From Solirubrobacterales bacterium (GTDB taxonomy: Bacteria > Actinomycetota > Thermoleophilia > Solirubrobacterales > Solirubrobacteraceae), in assembly GCA_003157595.1 (NCBI GenBank), contig PMKB01000091.1, forward strand, positions 1-9,044: a stretch of DNA of 9,044 bases, in the 5' to 3' direction. The first letter of the stretch is position 1. The number at the start of each line of letters is the position of its first letter. Below are positions 1 to 7,065 of the stretch, one piece after another. The notes under the pieces were generated by a model, which was given only the letters and a program-made list of their open reading frames with translations, did not search any database and had not been told where the DNA came from. A program made the position numbers and the translations under genes.

Positions 1-1
1 C

Positions 2-880
2 ATCGCCGCGATCGACAACACCACGCGCAAGCTGATGTCCGAGGGCAAGCGGCCGATGAGCGTCGGCTTCTGGTTCTCGCTCGGGCACTCGAGCGTCGTG
101 TTCGTGCTGGCGTTCCTGTTCGCGGCCGGCGCCAGGGCGCTCGCCGGCCCGGTGATCAGCCACGATTCGCCGCTTCACAGCGTCGCCGGCTGGGTGGGAA
201 CCGGCGTCTCGGGCACCTTCCTCTACGTCATCGCGGCGCTCAACGTCGTCATCCTGCTCGGCATCCTGCGGGTGTTCCGCGAGATGCGCGGTGGCAGCTA
301 CGACGAGCAGCAGCTCGAAGCGCAGCTGAACGCCCGCGGGTTGATGAGCCGCTTCTTCGGGCGCTTCACCAAGACGATCACCAGGCCGTGGCAGATGTAC
401 CCGGTCGGCGTGCTGTTCGGCTTGGGCTTCGATACCGCGACCGAGGTTGCGCTGCTGTTCCTCGCCGCCGGCGCCGCGGGGGCGGGACTGCCGTTCTACG
501 CGATCCTCTGTCTGCCGATCCTGTTCGCCGCCGGCATGAGCCTGCTCGACACGATCGACGGCTCGTTCATGAATTTCGCCTACGGCTGGGCGTTCTCCAA
601 GCCGGTGCGCAAGGTCTTCTACAACATCACGATCACCGGCCTCTCGGTCGCCGTCGCGCTCGTGATCGGCACGATCGAGCTGGGCGGCATCGCCGCCTCG
701 CACCTGGGCGCGCAGGGCCCGTTCTGGAGCGCCTTCGAGAACATCGACATCAACACGCTCGGCTTCATCATCGCCGGCATGTTCGTCGCGACGTGGCTGA
801 TCGCACTGGCGGTCTGGCGCTTCGGGCGGATCGAGGAACGCTTCGGCTCCCAGCTCAGCGACACCGAGGCATCGGGCTAG
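2..880 (+). CDS. NiCoT-family nickel/cobalt permease, 5'-truncated by the window edge
   Basis: This is the C-terminal 292 residues of a secondary Ni2+/Co2+ transporter of the HoxN/NixA/NicT family, which takes up nickel across the cytoplasmic membrane. The open frame runs from the first complete codon (position 2) to a TAG at 878-880, so the true start lies off the window. The ATG at 35 falls inside the conserved region after IAAIDNTTRKL and is not the start. Counting from the first codon here, NiCoT signatures include LGHSSVV (about 28-34), LGFDTATE (141-148) and GMSLLDTIDGSFM (178-190). The N-terminal HX4DH nickel-binding motif of helix 2 would lie just upstream, outside the window. About five or six hydrophobic spans are visible, with a charged loop near residues 92-128. 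Full-length relatives have about 330-380 residues, so only some 40-80 residues should be missing. The gene converges on the hydrogenase maturation operon, which favours nickel over cobalt as substrate; that preference is inferred. Confidence 0.93.
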   Translation: MAAIDNTTRKLMSEGKRPMSVGFWFSLGHSSVVFVLAFLFAAGARALAGPVISHDSPLHSVAGWVGTGVSGTFLYVIAALNVVILLGILRVFREMRGGSYDEQQLEAQLNARGLMSRFFGRFTKTITRPWQMYPVGVLFGLGFDTATEVALLFLAAGAAGAGLPFYAILCLPILFAAGMSLLDTIDGSFMNFAYGWAFSKPVRKVFYNITITGLSVAVALVIGTIELGGIAASHLGAQGPFWSAFENIDINTLGFIIAGMFVATWLIALAVWRFGRIEERFGSQLSDTEASG

Positions 881-893
881 TTTCTTTCTCATA

Positions 894-913
894 CGGAGCG
901 CTGCCGCGCTCCG
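894..913. terminator. Inverted repeat between convergent genes, possible bidirectional terminator
   Basis: CGGAGCGC (894-901) and GCGCTCCG (906-913) form a perfect 8-bp GC-rich stem with a 4-nt TGCC loop. It lies in the 51-bp gap between the permease stop and the hypF stop, where both transcripts must end. Neither orientation has a U-tract after the stem; the T-rich stretch at 881-890 precedes it on the plus strand. It is therefore not a canonical Rho-independent terminator, although high-GC bacteria often use hairpins without U-runs. Confidence 0.5.
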
Positions 914-931
914 ACCGTCAGCGCGCGCGCG

Positions 932-3277
932 TCAGGCCCGGCTTCGAGCTGCCGCCACCGCGACCTGTCCATAGGAGATGCCGCCGTCGTTGGGGGGCAG
1001 CAGGCGCGGGATCAGCACGCGCAGTCCGCTGCGTTCGAGCGAGCCGGCGGTTCGCGCCAGCAGGCGGCGGTTCTGGAAGACGCCGCCGGAGAGCACAACC
1101 GTGCCGAGGCCGCGCGCTCCGGCGACCATCGCGCAGGCCTGCGCGAGCCCGTCGGCCAGACCGTTGTGAAAGCGCGCCGCGACGACGCCCGGACTGACGC
1201 CCGCGGCCAGCTCGGCGTGCACGGCGCGCACCAGCTCGCGCGCGTCGAGCACGGCGGGCGCCTGCGGCGACGGTCCGTCGAGCATCGCCATCGCATAGGC
1301 GCGCTGCTCGTGGGGATCGCAGCTTGACTCGAGCAGCGCGGCGGCCTGGCCTTCGTAGCTCGCGTGGGCGCGCAGCCCGCAGAGCGCCGCGACAGCGTCG
1401 AACAGGCGCCCGGCGCTGGTCGTGACAGGCGCCCGAAAGCCCGAGCGAACGAGCCGCGCGACCTGCTCCCAGCGCTCGGGCGTGACCTCGCCCGAAAACA
1501 CCGCGGGCAGCGGGACGCGCTCGGGCGCCGACTCGTCGCAGGCGAGCAGCCAGGCGCAGGCCATCCGCCAGGGCTCGCGGGCGGCGGCGTCGCCGCCCGG
1601 GAGCGCCACCGGCCACAGGTGCGCGGCGCGCTCGAAGCCGGCGAGGTCGCCGACGAGGATCTCGCCGCCCCAGATCGTGCCGTCGGAGCCCAGGCCGGCG
1701 CCGTCGAGGATCGCGCCGACCACCGGCTCGAGCACGCCATGCTCGGCGGCGCAGGCGGCGAGATGCGCGTGGTGATGCTGCACGGCGACCAGCTCGACGC
1801 CGCCGCGTTCCTGCGCGTAGCGCGTCGAGAGGTAGTCCGGATGGAGGTCGTGCGCGACGATCTGGGGCGCCACGTCGAACAGGCGCTCGAAATGCGCGAT
1901 GCCCTCGCCGAACGAGCGCCACGTCTGCTCGTTTTCGAGATCGCCGATGTGATGGCTGACCCAGGCTCGAGTGCCCTTCGCGACGCAGAAGGTGCTCTTC
2001 AGCTGCGCACCGCAGCCGAGCACGTGGCGGTCGGTCGCGAGCGCCAGCGGGATGGCGTCCGGCACGTAGCCGCGCGAGCGCCGAAGCATCAACACCCCGT
2101 CGTTGCCGCCCGCCACGGTCGTGCGTGCAACCGAGTCGTCGGTGCGCATGTGGATCGGGCGGTCGTGGACGAGGAACACGTCGGCGATCGAGCGCAGCCG
2201 CGCCAGCGCGTCGTCGTCCTCGTAGGCGATCGGCTCGTCCGAGACGTTGCCGCTGGTCATCACCAGCGCGGCCGCACGTTCGCCGGTAGCGGCGGCGAAG
2301 TCGCGCGCGAGCAGGTGGTGGAGCGGCGAGTAGGGAAGCATCACGCCGAGATCGGCCGAGCCGGGGGCGAGCGAGGACGCAAGCGCAGCGGCGGGCCGCC
2401 GCGGGGCGAGCACGATCGGGCGGGCCCGCGAGCACAGCAGGACCGCGTCGCGCTCGCTCAGCACGACCAGCGCCTGCGCGCCGTCGAGATCCGGCGCCAT
2501 CAGCGCGAACGGCTTGTCCTCGCGGTGCTTGCGCGCGCGCAGCCTGGCGACCGCGGCCTCGTCGTCGGCGCGGCAGGCGAGGTGGTAGCCGCCGAGCCCC
2601 TTGACCGCGACGACCGCGCCCTGCGACAGGGCCCGCGCCGCGGCGCCGATGGCGTCGAGCCCCGCGTCGGTTTGGAGCTCGCGGCCCTGCGGGTCGGTCA
2701 GGCGAGCCCGCGGACCGCAGGCCGGGCAGGCGTTCGGCTGCGCGTGGAAGCGCCGATCGGCCGGGTCCGCGTACTCGGCGGCGCAGAGCTCGCACATCGC
2801 AAAGTGCGCCATCGTGGTCTGGCGGCGGTCGTAGGGAACGGCAAGGATGATCGTGAAGCGCGGTCCGCAGTCGGTGCAGTTGATGAACGGGTAGCGGTGG
2901 CGGCGATCGCCCGGATCCAGCAGCTCGCCCAGGCAGGCTTCACAACTCGCCGTGTCCGGCGAGACCGGCGCGCGCGACTCGCCCGCGCCCCGCGATGCGA
3001 GGATCGCAAAGCCCGCCACGCCGTTGGGCTCGAGCTCCTGCGGCCAGACACGCTCGATCTTGGCGAGCGGCGGCGCCTCGGAGGCCAGCCGCGCGAGGAA
3101 CGCGCCGACCGATCGCTCGTCGCCCTCGACCTCCAGCAGCACTCCGCGCTCGTCGTTGAGCACCCAGCCGCTGCAGCCCAGCTCGTTCGCGAGCCGGTGG
3201 GCGTGGGGACGGAAGCCGACGCCCTGGACGGTCCCCTCGACGCGCGCGCGCACGCGCCGGCGTCCGCGCCCGGTCAC
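932..3277 (-). CDS. hypF: HypF, carbamoyltransferase for hydrogenase cyanide ligands
   Basis: HypF converts carbamoyl phosphate and ATP to a carbamoyl-adenylate and transfers the carbamoyl group to the C-terminal cysteine of HypE, the first step in making the CN ligands of the [NiFe] site. The 781 residues, normal for the family, show all expected domains. An acylphosphatase-like domain covers about 7-95 (VQGVGFRPHAHR at 17-28, with Arg23 and Asn41). Two zinc-binding units use C112/C115 with C134/C137 and C162/C165 with C184/C187. A YrdC-like domain spans about 205-400 (KHREDKPFALM at 250-260, TSGNVSDEPI at 341-350). A Kae1-like domain carries HHHAHLAA (501-508), DGAGLGSDGTIWGGE (525-539) and LSGGVFQNRRL (729-739). 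The start is a GTG with only a weak GGCGG upstream. GTG at 3253 is an alternative, leaving the domains intact. It is the last gene of the operon, 24 nt after hypB. Confidence 0.97.
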   Translation of the reverse strand: MTGRGRRRVRARVEGTVQGVGFRPHAHRLANELGCSGWVLNDERGVLLEVEGDERSVGAFLARLASEAPPLAKIERVWPQELEPNGVAGFAILASRGAGESRAPVSPDTASCEACLGELLDPGDRRHRYPFINCTDCGPRFTIILAVPYDRRQTTMAHFAMCELCAAEYADPADRRFHAQPNACPACGPRARLTDPQGRELQTDAGLDAIGAAARALSQGAVVAVKGLGGYHLACRADDEAAVARLRARKHREDKPFALMAPDLDGAQALVVLSERDAVLLCSRARPIVLAPRRPAAALASSLAPGSADLGVMLPYSPLHHLLARDFAAATGERAAALVMTSGNVSDEPIAYEDDDALARLRSIADVFLVHDRPIHMRTDDSVARTTVAGGNDGVLMLRRSRGYVPDAIPLALATDRHVLGCGAQLKSTFCVAKGTRAWVSHHIGDLENEQTWRSFGEGIAHFERLFDVAPQIVAHDLHPDYLSTRYAQERGGVELVAVQHHHAHLAACAAEHGVLEPVVGAILDGAGLGSDGTIWGGEILVGDLAGFERAAHLWPVALPGGDAAAREPWRMACAWLLACDESAPERVPLPAVFSGEVTPERWEQVARLVRSGFRAPVTTSAGRLFDAVAALCGLRAHASYEGQAAALLESSCDPHEQRAYAMAMLDGPSPQAPAVLDARELVRAVHAELAAGVSPGVVAARFHNGLADGLAQACAMVAGARGLGTVVLSGGVFQNRRLLARTAGSLERSGLRVLIPRLLPPNDGGISYGQVAVAAARSRA

Positions 3278-3301
3278 CGGGCCGCCGTCAACGCGCGCGG
3301 C

Positions 3302-3982
3302 TCACACCGGCACCGTTACGCGCGTGGCAACCTCGCGCAGCCAGGCGCGGAACTCCTCGACGCCCTCGCCGGTCTTGGCGCTGAGGAGCATCCTCGGCAC
3401 GCCGGGGTGCACGCCGTCGAGGTGGTGCAGGAACAGCTCGAGGTCGAAGTCGAGATGCGGCAGCAGGTCGATCTTGTTGATCACGACCAGCTCGCAGGCG
3501 CGGAACATCAGCGGGTACTTGAGTGGCTTGTCCTCGCCTTCGGTGACCGAGGAGATCATCACGCGCACGTCCTCGCCGATCCGGAACTCCGCCGGGCAGA
3601 CGAGGTTGCCGACGTTCTCGACGATCAGCAGGTCGAGTTCGTGCAGCGCCAGCGCCGGCAGCGCCGAGCGGACCATGTTGGCGTCGAGATGGCACTCGCC
3701 GCCGAAGCCCGAGCCGGTGTTGAGCTGCACGACGGGGATGTGCAGGTGGGCGATCCGGTCGGCGTCGAGGCTGCCCTGGACATCGCCCTCCAGCACGCCG
3801 GGGCGAATCGCGCCCAGATCGCTAAGCGCCGCTTCGAGCAGCGTCGTCTTACCCGCGCCCGGCGCGCTCATCAGGTTCACCACGCGTACGGCGGCGCGGT
3901 CGAAGTCCTCGCGGTTGGCGCGGGCGATCGTGTTGTTGGCGTCGAGCGCGTCCTCGACGATCCTCACCCTGGTGCGATGCAT
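3302..3982 (-). CDS. hypB: HypB, GTPase for nickel insertion (no N-terminal nickel-storage region)
   Basis: HypB is a SIMIBI-class GTPase that works with HypA to load Ni2+ into the hydrogenase large subunit. In the 226 residues I see the P-loop SAPGAGKTT (39-47), GDVQ (66-69), ECHLDA (96-101) with the conserved Cys97/His98 metal pair at the dimer interface, VENVGNLVCPAEF (121-133), the base-specificity motif NKID (169-172) and SAKTGEG (201-207). The first 30 residues hold neither the CxxCGC motif known from E. coli HypB nor a histidine-rich stretch, so this is the short form without a high-affinity N-terminal nickel site. The ATG overlaps the hypA end by 19 nt and has a strong Shine-Dalgarno sequence inside the last codons of hypA. 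It is followed 24 nt later by hypF. The identification is secure from the motifs and the neighbourhood. Confidence 0.97.
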   Translation of the reverse strand: MHRTRVRIVEDALDANNTIARANREDFDRAAVRVVNLMSAPGAGKTTLLEAALSDLGAIRPGVLEGDVQGSLDADRIAHLHIPVVQLNTGSGFGGECHLDANMVRSALPALALHELDLLIVENVGNLVCPAEFRIGEDVRVMISSVTEGEDKPLKYPLMFRACELVVINKIDLLPHLDFDLELFLHHLDGVHPGVPRMLLSAKTGEGVEEFRAWLREVATRVTVPV

Positions 3983-4323
3983 GCTGCCTCCTCTTCGACT
4001 TCGATGTAGTCGACCTCGAGCTCCTCGCCGGTCAGGACCTCAACGCTACCGGGGGCGCAGCGCGAGCAGCGGAACTCGGGCTGATCGGTCTCCCACTCCT
4101 GGCCGCAATCACGGCAGCGCAGGCGCAGCGCGACCTGCGTGCACTCGAGCCGGGCTTGCGCGCAGACGCCGTCGCGCGCGACGATCTCGAAGTAGAAGCG
4201 CAGCGAATCCGCCGTCACCTGGCGCAGCCCGCCGACGCGCACGCTGACGACGCTCACCTGACGTCCGTCCGCGTGCTTGGTCGCGGTGTCCACGATCGCC
4301 GAGGCGATTGACAGCTCATGCAT
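3964..4323 (-). CDS. hypA: HypA, nickel-binding maturation chaperone
   Basis: HypA is a small metallochaperone that binds Ni2+ through its N-terminus and carries a structural zinc; with HypB it delivers nickel to the hydrogenase precursor. The 119 residues start with MHELS, where Met1, His2 and Glu3 are the known nickel-binding terminus, so the ATG start is fixed. The zinc site is the pair of CxxC motifs at C70/C73 and C86/C89, set in RCRDCGQEW and FRCSRC. Length is typical of the family (about 113-120). The C-terminus is acidic (EVDYIEVEEEAA), partly because its codons also encode the hypB Shine-Dalgarno. It follows the hypE stop by 12 nt. A HybF-like role cannot be separated from HypA by sequence alone, but it is the only such gene here. 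Confidence 0.97.
   Translation of the reverse strand: MHELSIASAIVDTATKHADGRQVSVVSVRVGGLRQVTADSLRFYFEIVARDGVCAQARLECTQVALRLRCRDCGQEWETDQPEFRCSRCAPGSVEVLTGEELEVDYIEVEEEAACIAPG
3987..3993 (-). promoter_or_regulatory. Ribosome-binding site of hypB, embedded in hypA
   Basis: GAGGAGG on the minus strand ends 4 nt before the ATG at 3982-3980. It is encoded within the glutamate-rich tail of hypA (EEEAA). It supports the chosen hypB start and suggests that hypB can initiate independently of ribosomes leaving hypA. Confidence 0.8.
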
Positions 4324-4332
4324 CGGATCGCG

Positions 4333-4338
4333 TCCTCA
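4333..4338 (-). promoter_or_regulatory. Ribosome-binding site of hypA, overlapping the hypE stop
   Basis: TGAGGA on the minus strand combines the hypE TGA stop with an AGGA Shine-Dalgarno core, 9 nt before the hypA ATG. It confirms the MHELS start and places hypE termination directly on the hypA initiation site. Confidence 0.7.
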
Positions 4339-5439
4339 ACAGATCCGCGGCAACGGGTCGCCGACGAGCTGGTCCATCACCCGCCGGCCGCCGAAGCCGG
4401 TCTCCACCGCCACCATGCCGGGCGGCTCCTGCCCAACCGAGCCGATCAGCGCCGCCTGCTCGCAGCCCGCGACGCTGCGCAGCGCGGCAAGCGCCTGCTC
4501 GGCCGCGGCGGGGGCCACGAACGCGACGAGCCGGCCCTCGTTGGCCACATACATCGGGTCGATGCCGAGCAGCTCCGCCGCCGCGGCGACGCTCGGCGCG
4601 ACCGGCACATCCGCCGCACGCACCGTCACCGAGACGCCGGCGGCGCGGGCCAGCTCGTTGAGCACCGACGCGACGCCGCCGCGCGTCGCGTCACGCATGC
4701 AGTGCAGCGCCGGGCCGGCTGCGCCCAGCAGTGCATCGACCGCGGGCCACAGCGAGCAGGTGTCGGACTCGATCGAGGCGTCCAACTCGAACAGGTTGCG
4801 GGCCAGCATGACCGCGGTGCCGTGCTCGGCGATCGGGCCGGAGAGAAGGACCCGGTCCCCCGCGACGATCGCGTCGCTCGAGAGCGTGCCGCGCGGGTCG
4901 ATGGCGCCGATCCCGCTCGTGCAGATGTACATGCCGTCGGCCGCGCCGCGCTCGACGACCTTGGTGTCGCCGGCCACGATCTCGACGCCCGCGGTCTGCG
5001 CGGCGGCCGCGATCGCGGCGACCTCGGAGCGCAGCACCTCGGTGTCGAGGCCCTCCTCGAGGATCAGCGAGACGGTGAGCGCGAGCGCTCGCGCGCCGGA
5101 GACAGCGAGGTCGTTGACCGTGCCGTTGACCGCCAGCTCGCCGATCGAGCCGCCGGGGAAGCGCAGCGGCTTGACCACAAAGCTGTCGGTGGTCATCGCC
5201 AGCCGCGCCCCGCCGGCCAGCACAGCGCCTGAGTCGCCGAGCTGTGCGAGCGCGCTGCCCGGCCGGCCGAGGGCCGGGACGAGCAGTCCCTCGATCAGCG
5301 TCTGGGTGGCCTTGCCGCCGGCGCCGTGGGCGAGTGTGATCCGCTCGTCGCGGAAGCGCGCGGGCTTGGCGCGCGCCGTCTCGATGATCGCGAGCATCCG
5401 CTGCTCGCGCCCGCCGGTGAGCGACTCCGGGGCGCTCAC
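4336..5439 (-). CDS. hypE: HypE, thiocarboxamide dehydratase (cyanide ligand donor)
   Basis: HypE accepts a carbamoyl group from HypF on its C-terminal cysteine, dehydrates it with ATP to a thiocyanate, and passes CN to the iron on HypC-HypD. The protein belongs to the PurM/SelD-like ATP-binding superfamily. With the GTG start it has 367 residues: AHGAGGKAT (37-45), TTDSFVVKPLRFPGGSIGE (83-101), NGTVNDLAVSGA (105-116), MRDATRGGVASVLNE (248-262) and GIDPMYVANEGRL (292-304). It ends in PRIC, so the essential terminal cysteine (Cys367) is present. The GTG overlaps the hypD TGA as GTGA, which suggests coupling. An ATG at 5397-5395 would give 353 residues, closer to the usual 335-350, and neither start has a clear Shine-Dalgarno. 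The start is therefore uncertain by 14 residues, but the function is not. Confidence 0.96.
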   Translation of the reverse strand: MSAPESLTGGREQRMLAIIETARAKPARFRDERITLAHGAGGKATQTLIEGLLVPALGRPGSALAQLGDSGAVLAGGARLAMTTDSFVVKPLRFPGGSIGELAVNGTVNDLAVSGARALALTVSLILEEGLDTEVLRSEVAAIAAAAQTAGVEIVAGDTKVVERGAADGMYICTSGIGAIDPRGTLSSDAIVAGDRVLLSGPIAEHGTAVMLARNLFELDASIESDTCSLWPAVDALLGAAGPALHCMRDATRGGVASVLNELARAAGVSVTVRAADVPVAPSVAAAAELLGIDPMYVANEGRLVAFVAPAAAEQALAALRSVAGCEQAALIGSVGQEPPGMVAVETGFGGRRVMDQLVGDPLPRIC

Positions 5440-6551
5440 ACGGCCTGCTTGGGCGCAGCGAGGCGCCCGTAGTTGTAGTAGGCCGCGCACGCGCCCTCGG
5501 GCGAGACCATGCAGGTGCCGATCGCGTGCTCCGGCGTGCAGGCGGTGCCGAACACCCTGCACTCCCACGGCTTGATCACGCCCTTCAGGACCTCGCCGCA
5601 CTGGCACGCCTTGGGGTCGGCGACGCTGACACCGGGCACGTCGAAGCGCTGCTCGGCGTCGAACTCGCGGTAGGCCTCCGAGAGGCCCAGGGCGCTGTGC
5701 GGGATGGAGCCCAGGCCGCGCCACTCGAAGTGCGGTCGCAGCTCGAACACCTCCGCCATGACCTCCAGCGCGCGCGGGTTGCCGTCCCTGGGCACCACCC
5801 GCGTGTACTGGTTCTCCACCTCGCAGCGACCGTCTTGGCGCTGACGCACGAGCATCAGGATCGACTGCAGGATGTCCAGCGGCTCGAATCCGGAAATCAC
5901 GATCGGCCGCCCGTAGTCGGCCGGAATGAACTCGAACAGCCGCGTGCCGACGATCGTGCAGACGTGGCCGGGGCCGACGAAGCCGTCCAGGCGCAGGTCG
6001 GGTGACTCCAGCAGTGCGCGCAGCGGCGGCACGATCGTCACGTGGTTGCACATGCAGGTGAAGTTCGCCATTCCCTCGGCCTTGGCGCGCCTGAGCGTGA
6101 GCGCCGTCGAGGGCGCCGTGGTCTCGAAGCCGATCGCGAAGAAGACGACCTCGCGGTCGGGGTTATTGCGTGCGATCGCCAGCGCGTCCAGTGGCGAGTA
6201 CACCATCCGCACGTCGGCGCCCTGCGCCTTGGCATCCAGCAGCGTCTGCTCGGAGCCGGGTACGCGCAGCATGTCGCCGAAGCAGGTGAAGATGAGGCCG
6301 TCGGTGCGCGCGAGCGCGATCCCGTCGTCGACCCGGCCCATCGGGATCACGCAGACCGGGCAGCCTGGACCGTGGACCAGCTCGACGCTGGCGGGCAGCA
6401 GGTCGCCGAGGCTGTACTTGTAGATCGAGTGCGTATGGCCGCCGCAGATCTCCATCAGCTTGAGGGGGCGTCCCGGGTCGGCCGCGGCGAGGATCTCTGC
6501 GGCCAGCGCCTGGCCGAGCTGGGCGTCGCGGAACTCGTCGACGTACCTCAC
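5436..6551 (-). CDS. hypD: HypD, iron-sulfur scaffold for Fe(CN)2CO assembly
   Basis: HypD holds a [4Fe-4S] cluster and, bound to HypC, carries the Fe(CN)2CO unit before transfer to the hydrogenase large subunit. The 371-residue protein (usual length about 365-380) starts MRYVDEFRD. Conserved motifs are EICGGHTH (34-41), HGPGCPVCV (60-68) and GFETTAP (141-147). The C-terminal cysteine-rich region includes C316/C318 (ACQCGE), C331 (WEC), C338 and C347, which supply the cluster and catalytic thiols. The GTG start overlaps the upstream gene's TGA as GTGA and has GGAGGG 5 nt upstream. The frame stays open 42 codons further upstream, but that extension is arginine-rich and lies within the preceding gene, so I reject it. 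The stop overlaps the hypE start. Confidence 0.97.
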   Translation of the reverse strand: MRYVDEFRDAQLGQALAAEILAAADPGRPLKLMEICGGHTHSIYKYSLGDLLPASVELVHGPGCPVCVIPMGRVDDGIALARTDGLIFTCFGDMLRVPGSEQTLLDAKAQGADVRMVYSPLDALAIARNNPDREVVFFAIGFETTAPSTALTLRRAKAEGMANFTCMCNHVTIVPPLRALLESPDLRLDGFVGPGHVCTIVGTRLFEFIPADYGRPIVISGFEPLDILQSILMLVRQRQDGRCEVENQYTRVVPRDGNPRALEVMAEVFELRPHFEWRGLGSIPHSALGLSEAYREFDAEQRFDVPGVSVADPKACQCGEVLKGVIKPWECRVFGTACTPEHAIGTCMVSPEGACAAYYNYGRLAAPKQAV

Positions 6552-6790
6552 GCCGGCCCTCCGAGCGCTCTGATCGCAACCCCGGCGTGCACGAGCAGCT
6601 CGTCCCCGACGGCGACCGCTCCGACCAGATCGATCGCGACGCGCTGCGCGGCGGCGGCGTCGTCGAGGTCGGCGCACAGCGCCGTGTCGTGATCGAGCTC
6701 GAGCACCCGCATCACGCTCGCCGCATCGCCGCAGGTGATGCAGTGGCGCTCGCCGGGGGCCCAGTCCGTGAGCGCGGCGTCCTCGCTCAT
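6548..6790 (-). CDS. Second HypC/HupF-family protein with internal CxxC
   Basis: This 80-residue protein looks like a divergent HypC-family (HypC/HybG/HupF) OB-fold chaperone. The C-terminal half carries the HypC-like block VGDELLVHAGVAI (61-73), matching PGDWVLIHVGFAL of the HypC encoded just upstream, including the conserved histidine (His68). Its N-terminus differs: in place of MC at positions 1-2 there is a 16-residue leader and then CITCGD with C17 and C20. As I recall, short HupF-annotated proteins with a similar C-x-T-C start occur in actinobacterial hydrogenase operons; that comparison is from memory. The ATG overlaps the hypC stop as ATGA, and its TGA overlaps the hypD GTG, so it sits exactly between the two partners of the HypCD complex. 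Plausible roles are an alternative HypD partner or a large-subunit chaperone; neither is shown. Family assignment is likely, function open. Confidence 0.8.
   Translation of the reverse strand: MSEDAALTDWAPGERHCITCGDAASVMRVLELDHDTALCADLDDAAAAQRVAIDLVGAVAVGDELLVHAGVAIRALGGPA
6557..6562 (-). promoter_or_regulatory. Ribosome-binding site of hypD
   Basis: GGAGGG on the minus strand sits 5 nt before the GTG at 6551-6549, within the last codons of the small HypC-like gene. It decides the hypD start in favour of MRYVDEF over in-frame upstream codons. Confidence 0.75.
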
Positions 6791-7065
6791 TCGATTGCGC
6801 TCGCCTTCAGCTCTTCGAGCTCCTGCTCGTAGTGCTCGCCCATCTCCGCCAGCAGGCGCAGGGTCGCCCGAGCCTCGTCCTCGTCGACCCGCGAGAGCGC
6901 GAAGCCGACGTGAATCAGCACCCAGTCGCCGGGCGCCACGCCGCCGTCCTCGTCGGCCAGCAGGCTGACGTTGACGCTGCGGCGCACGCCGACGACGTCG
7001 ACCGTCGCGAGCTGGTTGTCGGCATCAATCAACTCGACCACCTGTCCCGGTATCGCCAGGCACAT
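6787..7065 (-). CDS. hypC: HypC, HypD partner and large-subunit chaperone
   Basis: HypC binds HypD to form the iron-cyanide assembly complex and then escorts the iron unit to the hydrogenase large-subunit precursor. The 92-residue protein starts with the diagnostic MCLAIPGQV; Cys2 becomes N-terminal after methionine removal and is the essential ligand. The second conserved block, PGDWVLIHVGFAL (45-57), contains His52. The C-terminal 30 residues are a charged helix-like tail (EDEARATLRLLAEMGEHY), usual in longer HypC proteins. This is the first gene of the operon. Upstream, AGGAG ends 13 nt before the ATG, which is rather far, while a weaker GGAA lies 5 nt away; both are inside a short dyad. 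The start is set by the MCLAIPG motif. Confidence 0.97.
   Translation of the reverse strand: MCLAIPGQVVELIDADNQLATVDVVGVRRSVNVSLLADEDGGVAPGDWVLIHVGFALSRVDEDEARATLRLLAEMGEHYEQELEELKASAIE

Larger units (their letters stand above)
932..7065 (-). other. Predicted hypC-hypC-like-D-E-A-B-F operon
   Basis: Seven same-strand genes have junctions of ATGA (6787-6790), GTGA (6548-6551), GTGA (5436-5439), a 12-nt gap (4324-4335), a 19-nt overlap (3964-3982) and a 24-nt gap (3278-3301). No internal space is large enough for an obvious promoter or terminator. All six canonical maturation proteins HypA-F are present once, plus one extra HypC-like protein. Co-transcription is inferred from this packing. Confidence 0.9.

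Noticed and set aside
388..1197. A plus-strand open frame crossing from the permease gene into hypF
   Set aside because: It is a low-complexity Arg-rich translation that runs across two genes with strong family motifs in other frames.
918..2795. A 625-codon minus-strand open frame overlapping hypF in another frame
   Set aside because: It is an extremely arginine/alanine-rich shadow of the hypF coding sequence. HypF is intact from its acylphosphatase domain to its C-terminus, so this is not a frameshifted continuation.
1364..4009. An 881-codon open frame on the plus strand, antisense to hypF, hypB and hypA
   Set aside because: It is rich in Arg, Ala, Val and Gly with no recognisable domain, and lies opposite three genes with clear catalytic motifs. 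Long antisense frames are expected at this GC content.
5440..6051. Upstream extension of the hypE frame to 571 residues, apparently fusing it to part of hypD
   Set aside because: The extension is an Arg/Ala-rich out-of-frame reading of hypD. The GTG at 5439 or the ATG at 5397 gives a normal HypE.
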